Assembly: GCA_041687675.1 (NCBI GenBank)
Contig: JAWLBM010000030.1
Location: 1-57,755 of the forward strand
DNA length: 57,755 nucleotides
Source of the DNA: JAWLBM01 sp041687675
GTDB lineage: Bacteria; Pseudomonadota; Alphaproteobacteria; Rhizobiales; Pleomorphomonadaceae
Direction: 5' to 3'
Shown here: positions 29,995-38,872 of the stretch, piece after piece
Position numbering within the stretch: the stretch's first letter is position 1
How the letters are laid out: each line of letters begins with the position of its first letter
The notes under the pieces: generated by a model
What the model was told of the DNA's origin: nothing
Database searches by the model: none
The model's input: only the letters and a program-made list of their open reading frames with translations
Program-made: the position numbers and the translations under genes

Positions 29995-31113
29995 ATGCAG
30001 CTCGACAGGATCGAAGACGCGGTCGCGGCGATCGCCGCCGGCGAACCGGTGGTGGTGGTCGACGACACCGACCGCGAGAACGAGGGCGACCTCATCCTCG
30101 CCGCCAGCAAGGCCACGCCCGAGCGCATGGCGTTCATGATCCGCCACACCAGCGGCATCATCTGCGTGCCGATGACCGCCGAGCGGGCGGACGCGCTGAA
30201 CCTGCCGCCGATGGTGGCGAACAACCTCGATCCGCTGCGCACCGCCTTCACGGTGTCCGTCGACTACAGGGTCGGGATGACCACCGGCATCTCGGCGGAG
30301 GAGCGCACCAACACCGTGCGCGCGCTCGCCAACGACAACGCCCGCGCCGCCGACTTCCTGCGCCCCGGCCACATCTTCCCGCTGATCGCCCGTCCGGGCG
30401 GCGTGCTGACCCGCTCGGGACACACCGAGGCCGGGGTGGACCTTGCCCGCATGGCGGGGCTGGAGCCCGTCGGCGTGCTCGCCGAGGTGGTCAACGACGA
30501 CGGCACGGTCAAGCGGCTGCCGGAACTCGTGGCCTTCGCCCGCGAGCATGGATTGAAGATCGTCTCCATCGAGGACCTGATCGCCTACCGGATCCGCACC
30601 GAGCGCTTCGTCCAGCGCACCGCCCTCGGCGAGATGACCGTCGGCGGGCTGAGGGCCACCGTGTCGGCCTACGCCACGCCCTTCGACCCGATGCAGCACG
30701 TGGTCGCCGTCTTCGGCGACATCGGCTCGGGCCAGGACGTGCCCTGCCGGATCCACCGGGAGGAGCCGACGCGGGACCTGTTCGCCCGGACCGGCGGGGC
30801 GCGCACCTGGGTGGACGTCGCCGTCGACGAATTCCGCCGCAACGGCGGCCGCGGCGTCCTGATGTTCCTGCGCAACCCGGTCGTCGACGACCTCGGCGCC
30901 GGCGAGGAGGAGCGCCGCGACGGCGCCGACGGCGAGCGGCACGGCAGCGCTCTGAAGCGGATGCAGCGCTGGCGGGAGGTGGGCGTCGGCGCGCAGATCC
31001 TGCGCGACCTCGGCGTCTCGTCGATCGCCATCCTCTCCACCCGCGAGCGCTCCTACGTCGGCCTCGGCGGCTTCGGCATCAACGTCGAGCGGACGATCCT
31101 GGTCGAGGACTGA
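29995..31113 (+). CDS. ribB: 3,4-dihydroxy-2-butanone-4-phosphate synthase with degenerate RibA-like domain (RibBX type)
   Basis: Makes dihydroxybutanone phosphate from ribulose-5-phosphate for riboflavin synthesis. It has 372 residues. Residues 1-200 are a complete RibB domain: DDTDRENEGDL, FMIRHTSGIICVPM and the catalytic region RSGHTEAGVDLARMAG. Residues 205-372 are shaped like GTP cyclohydrolase II but have no cysteines for its zinc site (the region reads RIHREEPTRDLFAR), so that activity is not expected. This layout is the RibBX variant described for proteobacteria. It has a plausible promoter and stands alone. Confidence 0.9.
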   Translation: MQLDRIEDAVAAIAAGEPVVVVDDTDRENEGDLILAASKATPERMAFMIRHTSGIICVPMTAERADALNLPPMVANNLDPLRTAFTVSVDYRVGMTTGISAEERTNTVRALANDNARAADFLRPGHIFPLIARPGGVLTRSGHTEAGVDLARMAGLEPVGVLAEVVNDDGTVKRLPELVAFAREHGLKIVSIEDLIAYRIRTERFVQRTALGEMTVGGLRATVSAYATPFDPMQHVVAVFGDIGSGQDVPCRIHREEPTRDLFARTGGARTWVDVAVDEFRRNGGRGVLMFLRNPVVDDLGAGEEERRDGADGERHGSALKRMQRWREVGVGAQILRDLGVSSIAILSTRERSYVGLGGFGINVERTILVED

Positions 31114-31122
31114 CGCGGCGCG

Positions 31123-31137
31123 TTAACCTTCAGTTAA
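31123..31137. promoter_or_regulatory. CtrA-type full site TTAA-N7-TTAA
   Basis: TTAA, seven bases, TTAA; read on the minus strand it continues as TTAA-N7-TTAAC, the full CtrA-binding pattern of alphaproteobacteria. TTAA is very rare in this G+C-rich window, so two copies at the exact spacing are unlikely by chance. The site lies 83 bases ahead of the WecG-like gene. Confidence 0.6.
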
Positions 31138-31219
31138 GGATTTCCTTCCCAGCCCCGAACCATCGGCGTATCTCCGCAGTGTCGATCCTGACACCCGCCT
31201 TGGAAACGCCAGCCGGATC

Positions 31220-32047
31220 ATGCCCTTCGTCCCGCCACCCGCCGAGACCGCCCGCCGCGCCGCGCCTCGGGTGCATGCGCGCCTGAGGATCGGCGGCGCC
31301 CGGATCAACGCCCTCGATGCCGACGAGGCGGTCTGCCGGATCCTCGCCGACGCTGTCGCCGACCGCGGCGGCACGGCGATCCCGCTGACCCTCGATCACC
31401 TCGCCCGGATCCCCGGCGATCCGGCCCTCGCGGCCGCGCTCGAAGGCGCCAGCCACGTCACGGCGGGCGCCTCGGCGCTCGCCCGCCTCGGCCGGCGGGC
31501 CGGCCTGCCGGTGAGCCGCGCCGGGGGCGGGGATCTCCTCCTGCCGCTGGCCCGGGCGGCGGGGATGACCCGCGTCCCGGTGCACCTCGTCGGCGAGCGG
31601 GCCGACCGGCTCGAGGCCGCCGCCGACCGGCTCGTCGAGACCGCCCCGCGGCTCGCCGTCGTCGGCATCGCCGTGCTCGCTCCCGGAGCCGATCCCGCCG
31701 GCGAGGAGGCGCGGGCCCTCGCCCGCAGGGTCGAGGCATCGCGGGCGAGGCTCTGCTTGATCGGGCTCGCCTCTCCGGCACAGGAACTCTTCGCAGCCGC
31801 CGCCGCGCAGGAGGCCCCGGGGGTGGTGTTCGCCTGCACCGGGCGGGCGCTGGAGCGCCTCGCCTCGCCGGGTGCCCGCCTTCCCGGGCGACTCGCCCGG
31901 ACCGGCCTCGACCGCCTCCGCCGGATCGTCGCCGACCCGCTCGGCTCCGCCCTGCCGCTCGTCCACGCCGCCGCCTGCATGGTCGGGCTCGGCTTCTCCG
32001 TGGAGATGGTCGCGCCGCTGGCCCCGCCGCCCGCCCCCGGCGGCTGA
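31220..32047 (+). CDS. Divergent WecG/TagA/CpsF-like glycosyltransferase
   Basis: A 275-residue protein resembling the WecG/TagA/CpsF family, which adds an N-acetylmannosamine-type sugar to a lipid-linked acceptor for surface polysaccharides. The N-terminal region follows the family (IGGARINALDADEAV, then TLDHLARIPGDPALAAAL). The catalytic aspartate expected in a 'T-A-D-G' motif is missing; the protein reads THE variant VTAGASALARL with glycine at 83. The C-terminal half is hard to align, and a hydrophobic stretch occurs near the end. It may be inactive or altered in function. A CtrA-type box lies upstream. Confidence 0.62.
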   Translation: MPFVPPPAETARRAAPRVHARLRIGGARINALDADEAVCRILADAVADRGGTAIPLTLDHLARIPGDPALAAALEGASHVTAGASALARLGRRAGLPVSRAGGGDLLLPLARAAGMTRVPVHLVGERADRLEAAADRLVETAPRLAVVGIAVLAPGADPAGEEARALARRVEASRARLCLIGLASPAQELFAAAAAQEAPGVVFACTGRALERLASPGARLPGRLARTGLDRLRRIVADPLGSALPLVHAAACMVGLGFSVEMVAPLAPPPAPGG

Positions 32048-32145
32048 CGCTCGGCATTACTGACCGCTCGAAATTCGCCCGCGGTGCGTGTATGCGGGGG
32101 GATACCCACCTCCGCGGCCCACCCGCGCACCCGGCGACAGAGATC

Positions 32146-33075
32146 ATGAGCGAGTCCACGACACCCGCCGGCCGAAGCTGGAGGCGGCCCGCCGGCACCG
32201 CCGGCCTGGGCGTCGCGCTGATGTTCCTCGGCGACTTCATGTTCGCGACCAACGACGTGCTGGGCAAGTGGCTGGTCGCGACCTACTCCGTCGGCCAGCT
32301 GCTGTTGATCCGCTCGGCGGCGGCGCTGCTGATAATGATCCCGCTGCTGGTGAAGAGCGGGGTGAAGCCGCTGTGGAACCTCGAGCAACCGCGGGTGCAG
32401 GTGCTCCGCGTGGTGTTCGCCACCTTCGAGGTGCTCTGCTTCTACTGGGCGGTCTACTTCCTGCCGATCGCCGACGTCATGGTGTTCTACCTCGCAGCGC
32501 CGATCTATGTCGCCGCGCTGTCGCCGTGGATGCTCGGCGAGCATGTCGGCTGGCGGCGCTGGACGGCGATCGTGATCGGCTTCGTCGGCGTCGTGATCGC
32601 GCTCCGGCCCTCCTCTGAGACGCTGTCGCTGGCCTCGCTGATCTCCGTCGCCGGCAGCCTCACCTTCGCCCTGCTGGTGATCCAGAGCCGGCAGTTGCGG
32701 AAGACCTCGGACACGGCGCTGGTGTTCTGGCAGACCGTCGGCGCCCTGGTCGGCGGCGCGCTGCTGGCCCCCTTCGGCTGGGTGACCCCGACTGCCTTCG
32801 ACTTCACGCTGCTGTCGCTGCTCGGCGTGGTCGCGCTCCTCGCCCATGTCTGCATCGTCCGCTCGCTGAAGCTGGCGCCCGCCGCGCTGCTGGCGCCGAT
32901 CCACTACACCCTGCTGCTCTGGGCCATCCTCTACGGCTACATCGTCTTCGGCGACGTGCCGCAGCCGCGCATGCTGCTCGGCGCGGCGATCATCATCGGC
33001 GCGGGCCTCTTCATCTTCCTGCGCGAGCGGAAGGTGAAGGGCGAGGTGACGGTTCGGCCGGAGGGCATCGCCTGA
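32146..33075 (+). CDS. EamA-family (DMT) transporter
   Basis: A 309-residue inner-membrane protein with about ten hydrophobic segments arranged as two five-helix EamA repeats, the drug/metabolite transporter fold. Examples are LMFLGDFMFATNDVLGKW in helix 1 and VFYLAAPIYVAALSP ahead of the second repeat, with WAILYGYIVFGDVPQP in the last repeat. The start at ATG 32146 leaves a short charged N-terminus; an upstream ATG at 32092 is possible but has no membrane-protein character. Members export amino acids, nucleosides or other metabolites, and the substrate cannot be told from sequence. Confidence 0.88.
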   Translation: MSESTTPAGRSWRRPAGTAGLGVALMFLGDFMFATNDVLGKWLVATYSVGQLLLIRSAAALLIMIPLLVKSGVKPLWNLEQPRVQVLRVVFATFEVLCFYWAVYFLPIADVMVFYLAAPIYVAALSPWMLGEHVGWRRWTAIVIGFVGVVIALRPSSETLSLASLISVAGSLTFALLVIQSRQLRKTSDTALVFWQTVGALVGGALLAPFGWVTPTAFDFTLLSLLGVVALLAHVCIVRSLKLAPAALLAPIHYTLLLWAILYGYIVFGDVPQPRMLLGAAIIIGAGLFIFLRERKVKGEVTVRPEGIA

Positions 33076-33181
33076 GCCGATCGTCGCGGCGGGCGTGAAC
33101 AGTGCGTTTCCCCGCATGTGGCCGGACTCCGGACGGCCGCCGCGATATAGTCGCCGGCGAAACGGTCCGGGAGGAGACCTC

Positions 33182-34075
33182 ATGACCATCGCCACCGAGC
33201 CCTACGGCAACCCCTCGATCGAGACGGTGATCATCCCGCGCGCCCGCGACCTCGGCGGCTTCGAGGTGCGCCGGGCGCTGCCGAGCGCGGAGCGGCAGAT
33301 GGTCGGCCCCTTCATCTTCTTCGACCAGGCCGGCCCGGCCGAGTTCCTGACCGGCCAGGGGATCGACGTCCGCCCGCACCCGCACATCGGCCTCGCCACC
33401 GTGACCTACCTCTACGAGGGCGAGATCTTCCACCGGGACAACCTCGGCACCCAGCTGCCGATCCGTCCCGGCGACGTCAACTGGATGACAGCCGGCCGCG
33501 GCATCGTCCACTCCGAGCGCACGGCGCCGGAGTTGCGGGCGGCCGGCTCGAAGCTGTTCGGCATCCAGTCCTGGGTGGCGCTGCCGAAGAGCCACGAGGA
33601 CGGCGCGCCGGCCTTCGAGCACGTCGGCAAGGCGGACCTGCCGACGGTCGAGGGCGAGGGCAAGCGGGTGCGGGTCATCGCCGGCCGCGCCTTCGGCGCA
33701 AGCTCGCCGGTGAAGGCCGCATGGGAAACGCTCTACGCCGACGTGATCCTCTCCGCCGGGGCGAAGCTGCCGATCGCCGCCGACCACGAGGAGCGGGCGA
33801 TCTACACCCTCTCCGGCACCGTCTCCATCGCCGGCGACCGCTTCCCACCGGGCCAGCTGCTCGTCTTCCGGCCGGGCGACGCGATCACCGTCACGGCGGA
33901 GGAGGATGCCCGGCTGATGCTGCTCGGCGGCGATTCGATGGACGGGCCGCGGCACATCTGGTGGAACTTCGTCCACTCCGACCTCGACCGCATCGAGGCC
34001 GCCAAGGCCGAATGGGCGGCGGGCAAGTTCCACAAGGTGCCCGACGACGAGGTGGAGTTCATCCCGCTGCCGTGA
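33182..34075 (+). CDS. Pirin family protein
   Basis: A 297-residue bicupin of the pirin family. The N-terminal cupin carries the metal-site histidines in VRPHPHIGLATVTYLYEG and H104-type downstream positions in MTAGRGIVHSER. Bacterial pirins bind iron and some act as quercetin 2,3-dioxygenases or modulate central metabolism. The start ATG 33182 lies behind GGGAGGAG. A TATAGT element at 33146 could be its -10, but the matching -35 is weak. It is a single gene between the DMT transporter and mltB. Confidence 0.9.
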   Translation: MTIATEPYGNPSIETVIIPRARDLGGFEVRRALPSAERQMVGPFIFFDQAGPAEFLTGQGIDVRPHPHIGLATVTYLYEGEIFHRDNLGTQLPIRPGDVNWMTAGRGIVHSERTAPELRAAGSKLFGIQSWVALPKSHEDGAPAFEHVGKADLPTVEGEGKRVRVIAGRAFGASSPVKAAWETLYADVILSAGAKLPIAADHEERAIYTLSGTVSIAGDRFPPGQLLVFRPGDAITVTAEEDARLMLLGGDSMDGPRHIWWNFVHSDLDRIEAAKAEWAAGKFHKVPDDEVEFIPLP

Positions 34076-34172
34076 CCGGCCGCCGCGGCGGGAACGCTTC
34101 CGGGCCGGGGGCGGTTCGGGCTATCGTGCCGGGCGAATCGCCCCCGGACCCGAAGCCGCGAGGTTCTCGCTT

Positions 34173-35366
34173 ATGACCGCCCGCTCCGTGCATGCCCTGG
34201 CGCTCGCCGCCCTGATCGCCCTGCCCGCGACGTCCGCCGGCGCCAACTGCCGCGCCAGCGGCGACGGCTTCGACGCCTGGCTGCGCGACTTCAAGGCGGA
34301 GGCGGTCGCCTCCGGCATCTCGCCGCAGGTGGTCGAGAGCGCGCTCACGGGCATCAGCTACGATCCCTCGGTCATCAAGAGCGACCGCGGCCAGGGCGTC
34401 TTCTCGCAGACCTTCCTCGAGTTCGCCGGCCGCATGGTCGAGGGCTACCGGCTCGACCAGGCCAAGGCGCAGATCGCCAGGAACCGCCAGCTGTTCGACC
34501 GGATCGAGGCCGACTTCGGGGTGCCGGCGGAGGTGCTGGTCGCCATCTGGGGCCTCGAATCGGACTTCGGCGGCAACACGGGCGACATGTCCACCCTCCG
34601 CTCGCTGGCGACGCTCGCCTTCGACTGCCGCCGGCCGGAGCTGTTCCGCCCCGAGCTGATGGCGGCGCTGAAGATCATCGAGGCCGGCGACCAGACGCCG
34701 CAGTCGATGCGCGGCGCCTGGGCGGGCGAGCTCGGCCAGACCCAGTTCCTGCCCACCAACTACCTGATCTACGGCTTCGACTACGACCGCGACGGCCGGC
34801 GCGACCTGATCCGCTCGTCGCCCGACGTGCTCGCCTCCACCGCCAACTTCCTCGCCCGCCTCGGCTGGCAGCCGGGCCAGCCCTGGCTGGTCGAGGTGGA
34901 GGTGCCGCGCGACCTGCCCTGGGAGGAGGCGCACCTGGCCGAGAAGAAGCCCGTCTCCGCCTGGCAGGCGATGGGGGTCACCGGCCGCGGCGGAGCGATC
35001 CCGCCCGGCGACGCCGCTCTCTACCTGCCGATGGGCCGCAACGGGCCGGCCTTCCTCGCCTATCCGAACTTCGACGTCTATCTCGGCTGGAACGAGTCGC
35101 TCGTCTACGCCACCACCGCCGCCTACTTCGCCAGCCGCCTCACCGGCGCGCCGCGGGCGAGCAACGGCGGCGGCGAGGTGGAGGTGCTGCGGGCCGACGG
35201 CATCAAGGCGGTGCAGCAGGGCCTTGCCGCCCGCGGCATCGACCCCGGCCCGATCGACGGCAAGCTCGGCCGGCTGACCCGCGAGGCGGTGCGCACCGCG
35301 CAGATGCAGCTCGGCCTTCCGGCCGACGGCTGGCCCGACTCGGCGCTGCTGCGGGCGCTGAGGTAA
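34173..35366 (+). CDS. Lytic murein transglycosylase, MltB type, with peptidoglycan-binding domain
   Basis: Cuts the glycan strands of murein, releasing 1,6-anhydro-muropeptides; periplasmic. It has 397 residues. A Sec signal peptide covers about 1-24 (LALAALIALPATSAGA). The SLT_2 catalytic domain follows, with the glutamate in AIWGLESDFGG and the family segment GELGQTQFLPTNYL. Residues 335-397 form a PG_binding_1 domain (RADGIKAVQQGLAARG, KLGRLTREAVRTAQ). Its products would feed the anhydro-MurNAc recycling suggested by the AmgK/MurU-like genes, although those genes are 17 kb away. Confidence 0.92.
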   Translation: MTARSVHALALAALIALPATSAGANCRASGDGFDAWLRDFKAEAVASGISPQVVESALTGISYDPSVIKSDRGQGVFSQTFLEFAGRMVEGYRLDQAKAQIARNRQLFDRIEADFGVPAEVLVAIWGLESDFGGNTGDMSTLRSLATLAFDCRRPELFRPELMAALKIIEAGDQTPQSMRGAWAGELGQTQFLPTNYLIYGFDYDRDGRRDLIRSSPDVLASTANFLARLGWQPGQPWLVEVEVPRDLPWEEAHLAEKKPVSAWQAMGVTGRGGAIPPGDAALYLPMGRNGPAFLAYPNFDVYLGWNESLVYATTAAYFASRLTGAPRASNGGGEVEVLRADGIKAVQQGLAARGIDPGPIDGKLGRLTREAVRTAQMQLGLPADGWPDSALLRALR

Positions 35367-35371
35367 GGTCC

Positions 35372-36316
35372 TCAGCGTTCGCCGCGACGGTAGGGCTGCA
35401 TCAGCGCCTGCGGCACGCGGGCGCGCCGGGCCATGACGACCAGCGCCGCGATCGACAGCACATAGGGCACCATCAGGAACAACTGGTAGGGCACCGCGCC
35501 CTCGACCACGTGCTGCAGGCGCAGCTGGTAGGCGTCGAACAGGGCGAACAGCAGCGCGCCGAGCAGCGCCTTGCCCGGCCGCCAGGAGGCGAACACGACG
35601 AGCGCGATGCACACCCACCCGCGGCCCTGGATCATCGTCGGGAAGAAGCTGTTGAAGGCCGCCGTCGTCAGGAAGGCCCCGCCCACCGCCATCAGCGCGC
35701 TGCCCGCGACCACGGCGCCGATGCGGATCGCGATCGGGTCGAGGCCCTGCGCCTCGACCGCGTGCGGGTTCTCCCCGGCCATCCGGACCGCGAGGCCGAG
35801 CGGCGTGCGCGCCAGCACGAAGGCGACCGCCGCCACGAGCGCGATCGCGAGATAGGTCGGCGCGGTCTGCGAGAACAGCGCCTCGCCGAGGAAGGGCAGG
35901 TCCGACAAGAGCGGGATCTCCAGCGGCCGGAACGGCTCGATCGTCGGCGGCGAGGAGGAGACCGGCAGCGACAGGCGGAAGACGAAGTAGGTGAGGCTCG
36001 AGGCGAACAGGGTGATGCCGAGGCCGGTCACGTGCTGCGACAGGCCGAGCGGCACCGTCAGGATCGCGTGCACCAGCCCGAAGGCGGCGCCGGCGAGCGC
36101 GGCGACGAGGAGCCCGGTCCACAGGTCGCCGCCCTGGTAGACCGTCATCCAGCCGACCATGGCGCCGGCGGTCATGATCCCCTCGATGCCGAGGTTGAGC
36201 ACGCCGGAGCGCTCCGAGATCAGCGCCCCCAGGGTGCCGAAGATCAGCGGCGTCGCGATGCGCAGGACCGCGGCCCAGAGGCTCGCCGTGGTGAAGATCT
36301 CGAGGGCCTCCGTCAT
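35372..36316 (-). CDS. BMP-type ABC importer, permease 2
   Basis: A 314-residue inner-membrane permease of the family that includes NupQ/YufQ, used by importers with BMP-type binding proteins. It opens with about four hydrophobic segments including FGTLGALISERSGVLNLGIEG, which is diagnostic of this family. The remaining helices include QGRGWVCIALVVFASWRPG. It overlaps the upstream permease gene by four bases (ATGA) and closes a five-gene minus-strand operon, ending six bases from the mltB stop. Confidence 0.9.
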   Translation of the reverse strand: MTEALEIFTTASLWAAVLRIATPLIFGTLGALISERSGVLNLGIEGIMTAGAMVGWMTVYQGGDLWTGLLVAALAGAAFGLVHAILTVPLGLSQHVTGLGITLFASSLTYFVFRLSLPVSSSPPTIEPFRPLEIPLLSDLPFLGEALFSQTAPTYLAIALVAAVAFVLARTPLGLAVRMAGENPHAVEAQGLDPIAIRIGAVVAGSALMAVGGAFLTTAAFNSFFPTMIQGRGWVCIALVVFASWRPGKALLGALLFALFDAYQLRLQHVVEGAVPYQLFLMVPYVLSIAALVVMARRARVPQALMQPYRRGER

Positions 36317-37362
36317 CGGCGCACCCGGTAGCTGACGAAGAGAAGGGAGACGAGCATGGCGAGCAGCGAGATCGCCACCGTCACGTCGGCGATGAAGGTC
36401 GGCACCTGGAGGGCGCGGCTCATCGCGTCGGCGCCGACGAAGACCACCGCCACGAACAGCGCCGCAGCGACCACCCCCACCGGGTGCAGCCCCGCCAGCA
36501 TCGCCACCACGATGCCGGAGTAGCCGTAGCCCGGCGAGAGGTCGGTGGTGACGTAGCCCTTGAGGCCGGTGACCTCGATCGCCCCGGCGAGCCCCGCGAG
36601 CCCGCCGGAGAGGCAGGCGACCGCGATCAGCGTGCGCGGCAGCGACACGCCGGCGAAGGCGGCGGCCGCCGGGTTGAGGCCGGCGGCGCGGCTGCTGAGG
36701 CCGAACACGGTGCGCGCCTGGATCAGCCAGACGAGGAGGGCGGCGGCGATCGCGACGAGCAGGCCGATATGGAGCCGGGTGCGCGGCACCAGCTTCGCCA
36801 GCATCAGGTCCGGCGGCACCGGCGTCGACTGCGGCCAGCCGAAGGCCATCGGATCCCTCAGCGGCCCCTCGATCATCATCGAGACGAAGAGCAGGACGAT
36901 GAAGTTGAGCAGCAGCGTGGTGACGACCTCGTCGACGCCGAAGCGCAGCCGGGCGAGCACGGGCCCGAGCAGCAGCAGCGCGCCGGCCGCGGCGGCGGCG
37001 AGCATCAGGAGAGGGAGCGCGAGGAGCGGCGGCAGCCCGAGCGCGCCGCCGGAGCCGAGCGCGGCGAGCGTGAGGGCGCCGAGGTAGAACTGGCCCTCGC
37101 CGCCGATGTTCCAGAGCCGCGCCCGGAAGGCGACGGCGGCGGCGAGGCCCGTCAGGATCAGCGGCGTCGTGCGGGTCAGCGTCTCGGTGATCGACAGGCG
37201 CGAGCCGAAGGCGCCGGTCAGCATCCGCGCATAGGCCTCGAAGGGGCTGGCGCCGGCGACGGCGATCAAGAGGCCCGACAGCGCCAGCGCGGCCACCACC
37301 GCCGCGAGCGGCGCAGCGATGGCGAGAGTGACGGGAACATGGGCGCGGCGTTCGAGGCGCAT
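36313..37362 (-). CDS. BMP-type ABC importer, permease 1
   Basis: A 349-residue inner-membrane permease related to NupP/YufP. It has about nine hydrophobic segments and the family core AFRARLWNIGGEGQFYLGAL near residues 100-125. The loop around VDEVVTTLLLNFIVLL and the late segment SPGYGYSGIVVAMLAG are typical. It pairs with the following permease to form the membrane channel. It starts four bases downstream of the ATPase stop, so the genes are coupled. Confidence 0.9.
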   Translation of the reverse strand: MRLERRAHVPVTLAIAAPLAAVVAALALSGLLIAVAGASPFEAYARMLTGAFGSRLSITETLTRTTPLILTGLAAAVAFRARLWNIGGEGQFYLGALTLAALGSGGALGLPPLLALPLLMLAAAAAGALLLLGPVLARLRFGVDEVVTTLLLNFIVLLFVSMMIEGPLRDPMAFGWPQSTPVPPDLMLAKLVPRTRLHIGLLVAIAAALLVWLIQARTVFGLSSRAAGLNPAAAAFAGVSLPRTLIAVACLSGGLAGLAGAIEVTGLKGYVTTDLSPGYGYSGIVVAMLAGLHPVGVVAAALFVAVVFVGADAMSRALQVPTFIADVTVAISLLAMLVSLLFVSYRVRR

Positions 37363-37366
37363 CGGC

Positions 37367-38872
37367 TCAGCCCTCCCACACGCCGGCCATCATCAGGCCG
37401 ATCCGCCGCGCGTCCGCCTCCTCCGCGCGCACCGGCGGCGACAGCCGACCCTTCACCACCGCCTGGACGCGGTCGGCAAGGGCCGCCACCTCGTCGAGGT
37501 CCTCGGAGATGAGGAGCACCGCGGCCCCCGCTCCCCGCGCGGCCAGCAACTCGCCGTGGACGGCGGCGATGGCGCCCTCGTCGAGGCCGCGGGTCGGCTG
37601 GTTGGCGACGACGAAGCGGGGCGCGCCGGCGAGGCTGCGGCCGAGGATCAGCTTCTGCATGTTGCCGCCGGAGAGGAGGCGGGTGCGGGTATCCGGCCCG
37701 GCGCCGCGGATGTCGAAGCGGGAGACGAGGTCGGCGGCGACGGCCTTCGCCGCGCCGCGGCGGACGAAGCCGCGCCGGGAGAAGCGCGGCTCGCCGACGC
37801 GCTCCAGCACCGCGTTCTCCCACACCGCCATCTCGCCGACGACGCCCTCGGCATGGCGGTCCTCCGGGATCCGGCCGACGCCGGCGGCGACGAGGTCGGC
37901 GGGCGAGGCCCGGTCGATCGGCCGTCCCGAGAGGGTCAGGCTGCCGGAGGTCGGGGCGGCGAGGCCGGTGACGAGCCGCCCGACCGCCGCCTGGCCGTTG
38001 CCGGCGACGCCGATCAGGCCGAGGATCTCGCCCGCGCACACCTCGAAGGAGATGTCGTCGAGACGCGTGACGCCGTGCTCGGCCAGCGAGACGCCGCGCG
38101 CCTCGACCACCACCTCCCCCGCCGGCTGGCGCTCGCGCCGCGGCCGCACCACCCGGCGGCCGACCATCAGCTCGGCGAGCTCGGCCCGGTCGGTTGCGGC
38201 GGTCAGCCGCTCCGCCACCGCCTTGCCGCCGCGCAGCACCACCACCCGGTCGGCGGCGGCCATCACCTCGTTGAGCTTGTGGCTGATGAAGATCAGCGCC
38301 AGGCCCTCGGCCGCCATGGTCCGGAGCGTCGCGAACAGCCGCTCGGCCTCCGGCTGGGTCAGCACCGCGGTCGGCTCGTCGAGGATCAGGATGCGGGCGT
38401 CGCGGTAGAGCGCCTTCAGGATCTCCACCCGCTGGCGCTCGCCGACCGAGAGGTCCGCCACTCGCCGGTCCGGCTCCACGGCGAGGCCGAACCGCTCGGC
38501 GAGCGCCGCGAGGCGGCGGCGCGAGCCGGCGCGGTCGGTCGACAGCCGCATGAGCCGCTCGGTGCCGATCATCACATTGTCGAGCACGGTGAGGTTGCCC
38601 GCCAGCGTGAAGTGCTGGTGCACCATGCCGACGCCTGCCTCGATCGCCGCCCGCGGCCGGCCCGGCGGCAGTTCGCGGCCGAACACGCGCACCGTGCCCT
38701 CGTCGGCGGTGTAGTGGCCGAAGAGGATGTTCATCAAGGTGGTCTTGCCGGCGCCGTTCTCGCCGAGGAGGGCCAGCAGCTCGCCTTGCGCGAGCGTCAG
38801 CGACACGTCGTCGTTGGCGACCAGCGCGCCGAAGCGCTTGGTGATGTGGGAGAGTTCGAGGACGGTGGTCAT
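37367..38872 (-). CDS. BMP-type ABC importer, duplicated ATPase subunit
   Basis: A 501-residue protein with two ABC ATPase domains. The first has Walker A LLGENGAGKTTLMN, the signature LSVGERQRVEILKAL and Walker B ILILDEPTAVL. The second has the degenerate Walker A GVAGNGQAAV and the signature LLSGGNMQKLILGRSL, the standard arrangement in this family, where only one site fully hydrolyses ATP. The frame is open far upstream, but ATG 38872 is the family start and overlaps the amidase stop by four bases. Confidence 0.92.
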   Translation of the reverse strand: MTTVLELSHITKRFGALVANDDVSLTLAQGELLALLGENGAGKTTLMNILFGHYTADEGTVRVFGRELPPGRPRAAIEAGVGMVHQHFTLAGNLTVLDNVMIGTERLMRLSTDRAGSRRRLAALAERFGLAVEPDRRVADLSVGERQRVEILKALYRDARILILDEPTAVLTQPEAERLFATLRTMAAEGLALIFISHKLNEVMAAADRVVVLRGGKAVAERLTAATDRAELAELMVGRRVVRPRRERQPAGEVVVEARGVSLAEHGVTRLDDISFEVCAGEILGLIGVAGNGQAAVGRLVTGLAAPTSGSLTLSGRPIDRASPADLVAAGVGRIPEDRHAEGVVGEMAVWENAVLERVGEPRFSRRGFVRRGAAKAVAADLVSRFDIRGAGPDTRTRLLSGGNMQKLILGRSLAGAPRFVVANQPTRGLDEGAIAAVHGELLAARGAGAAVLLISEDLDEVAALADRVQAVVKGRLSPPVRAEEADARRIGLMMAGVWEG

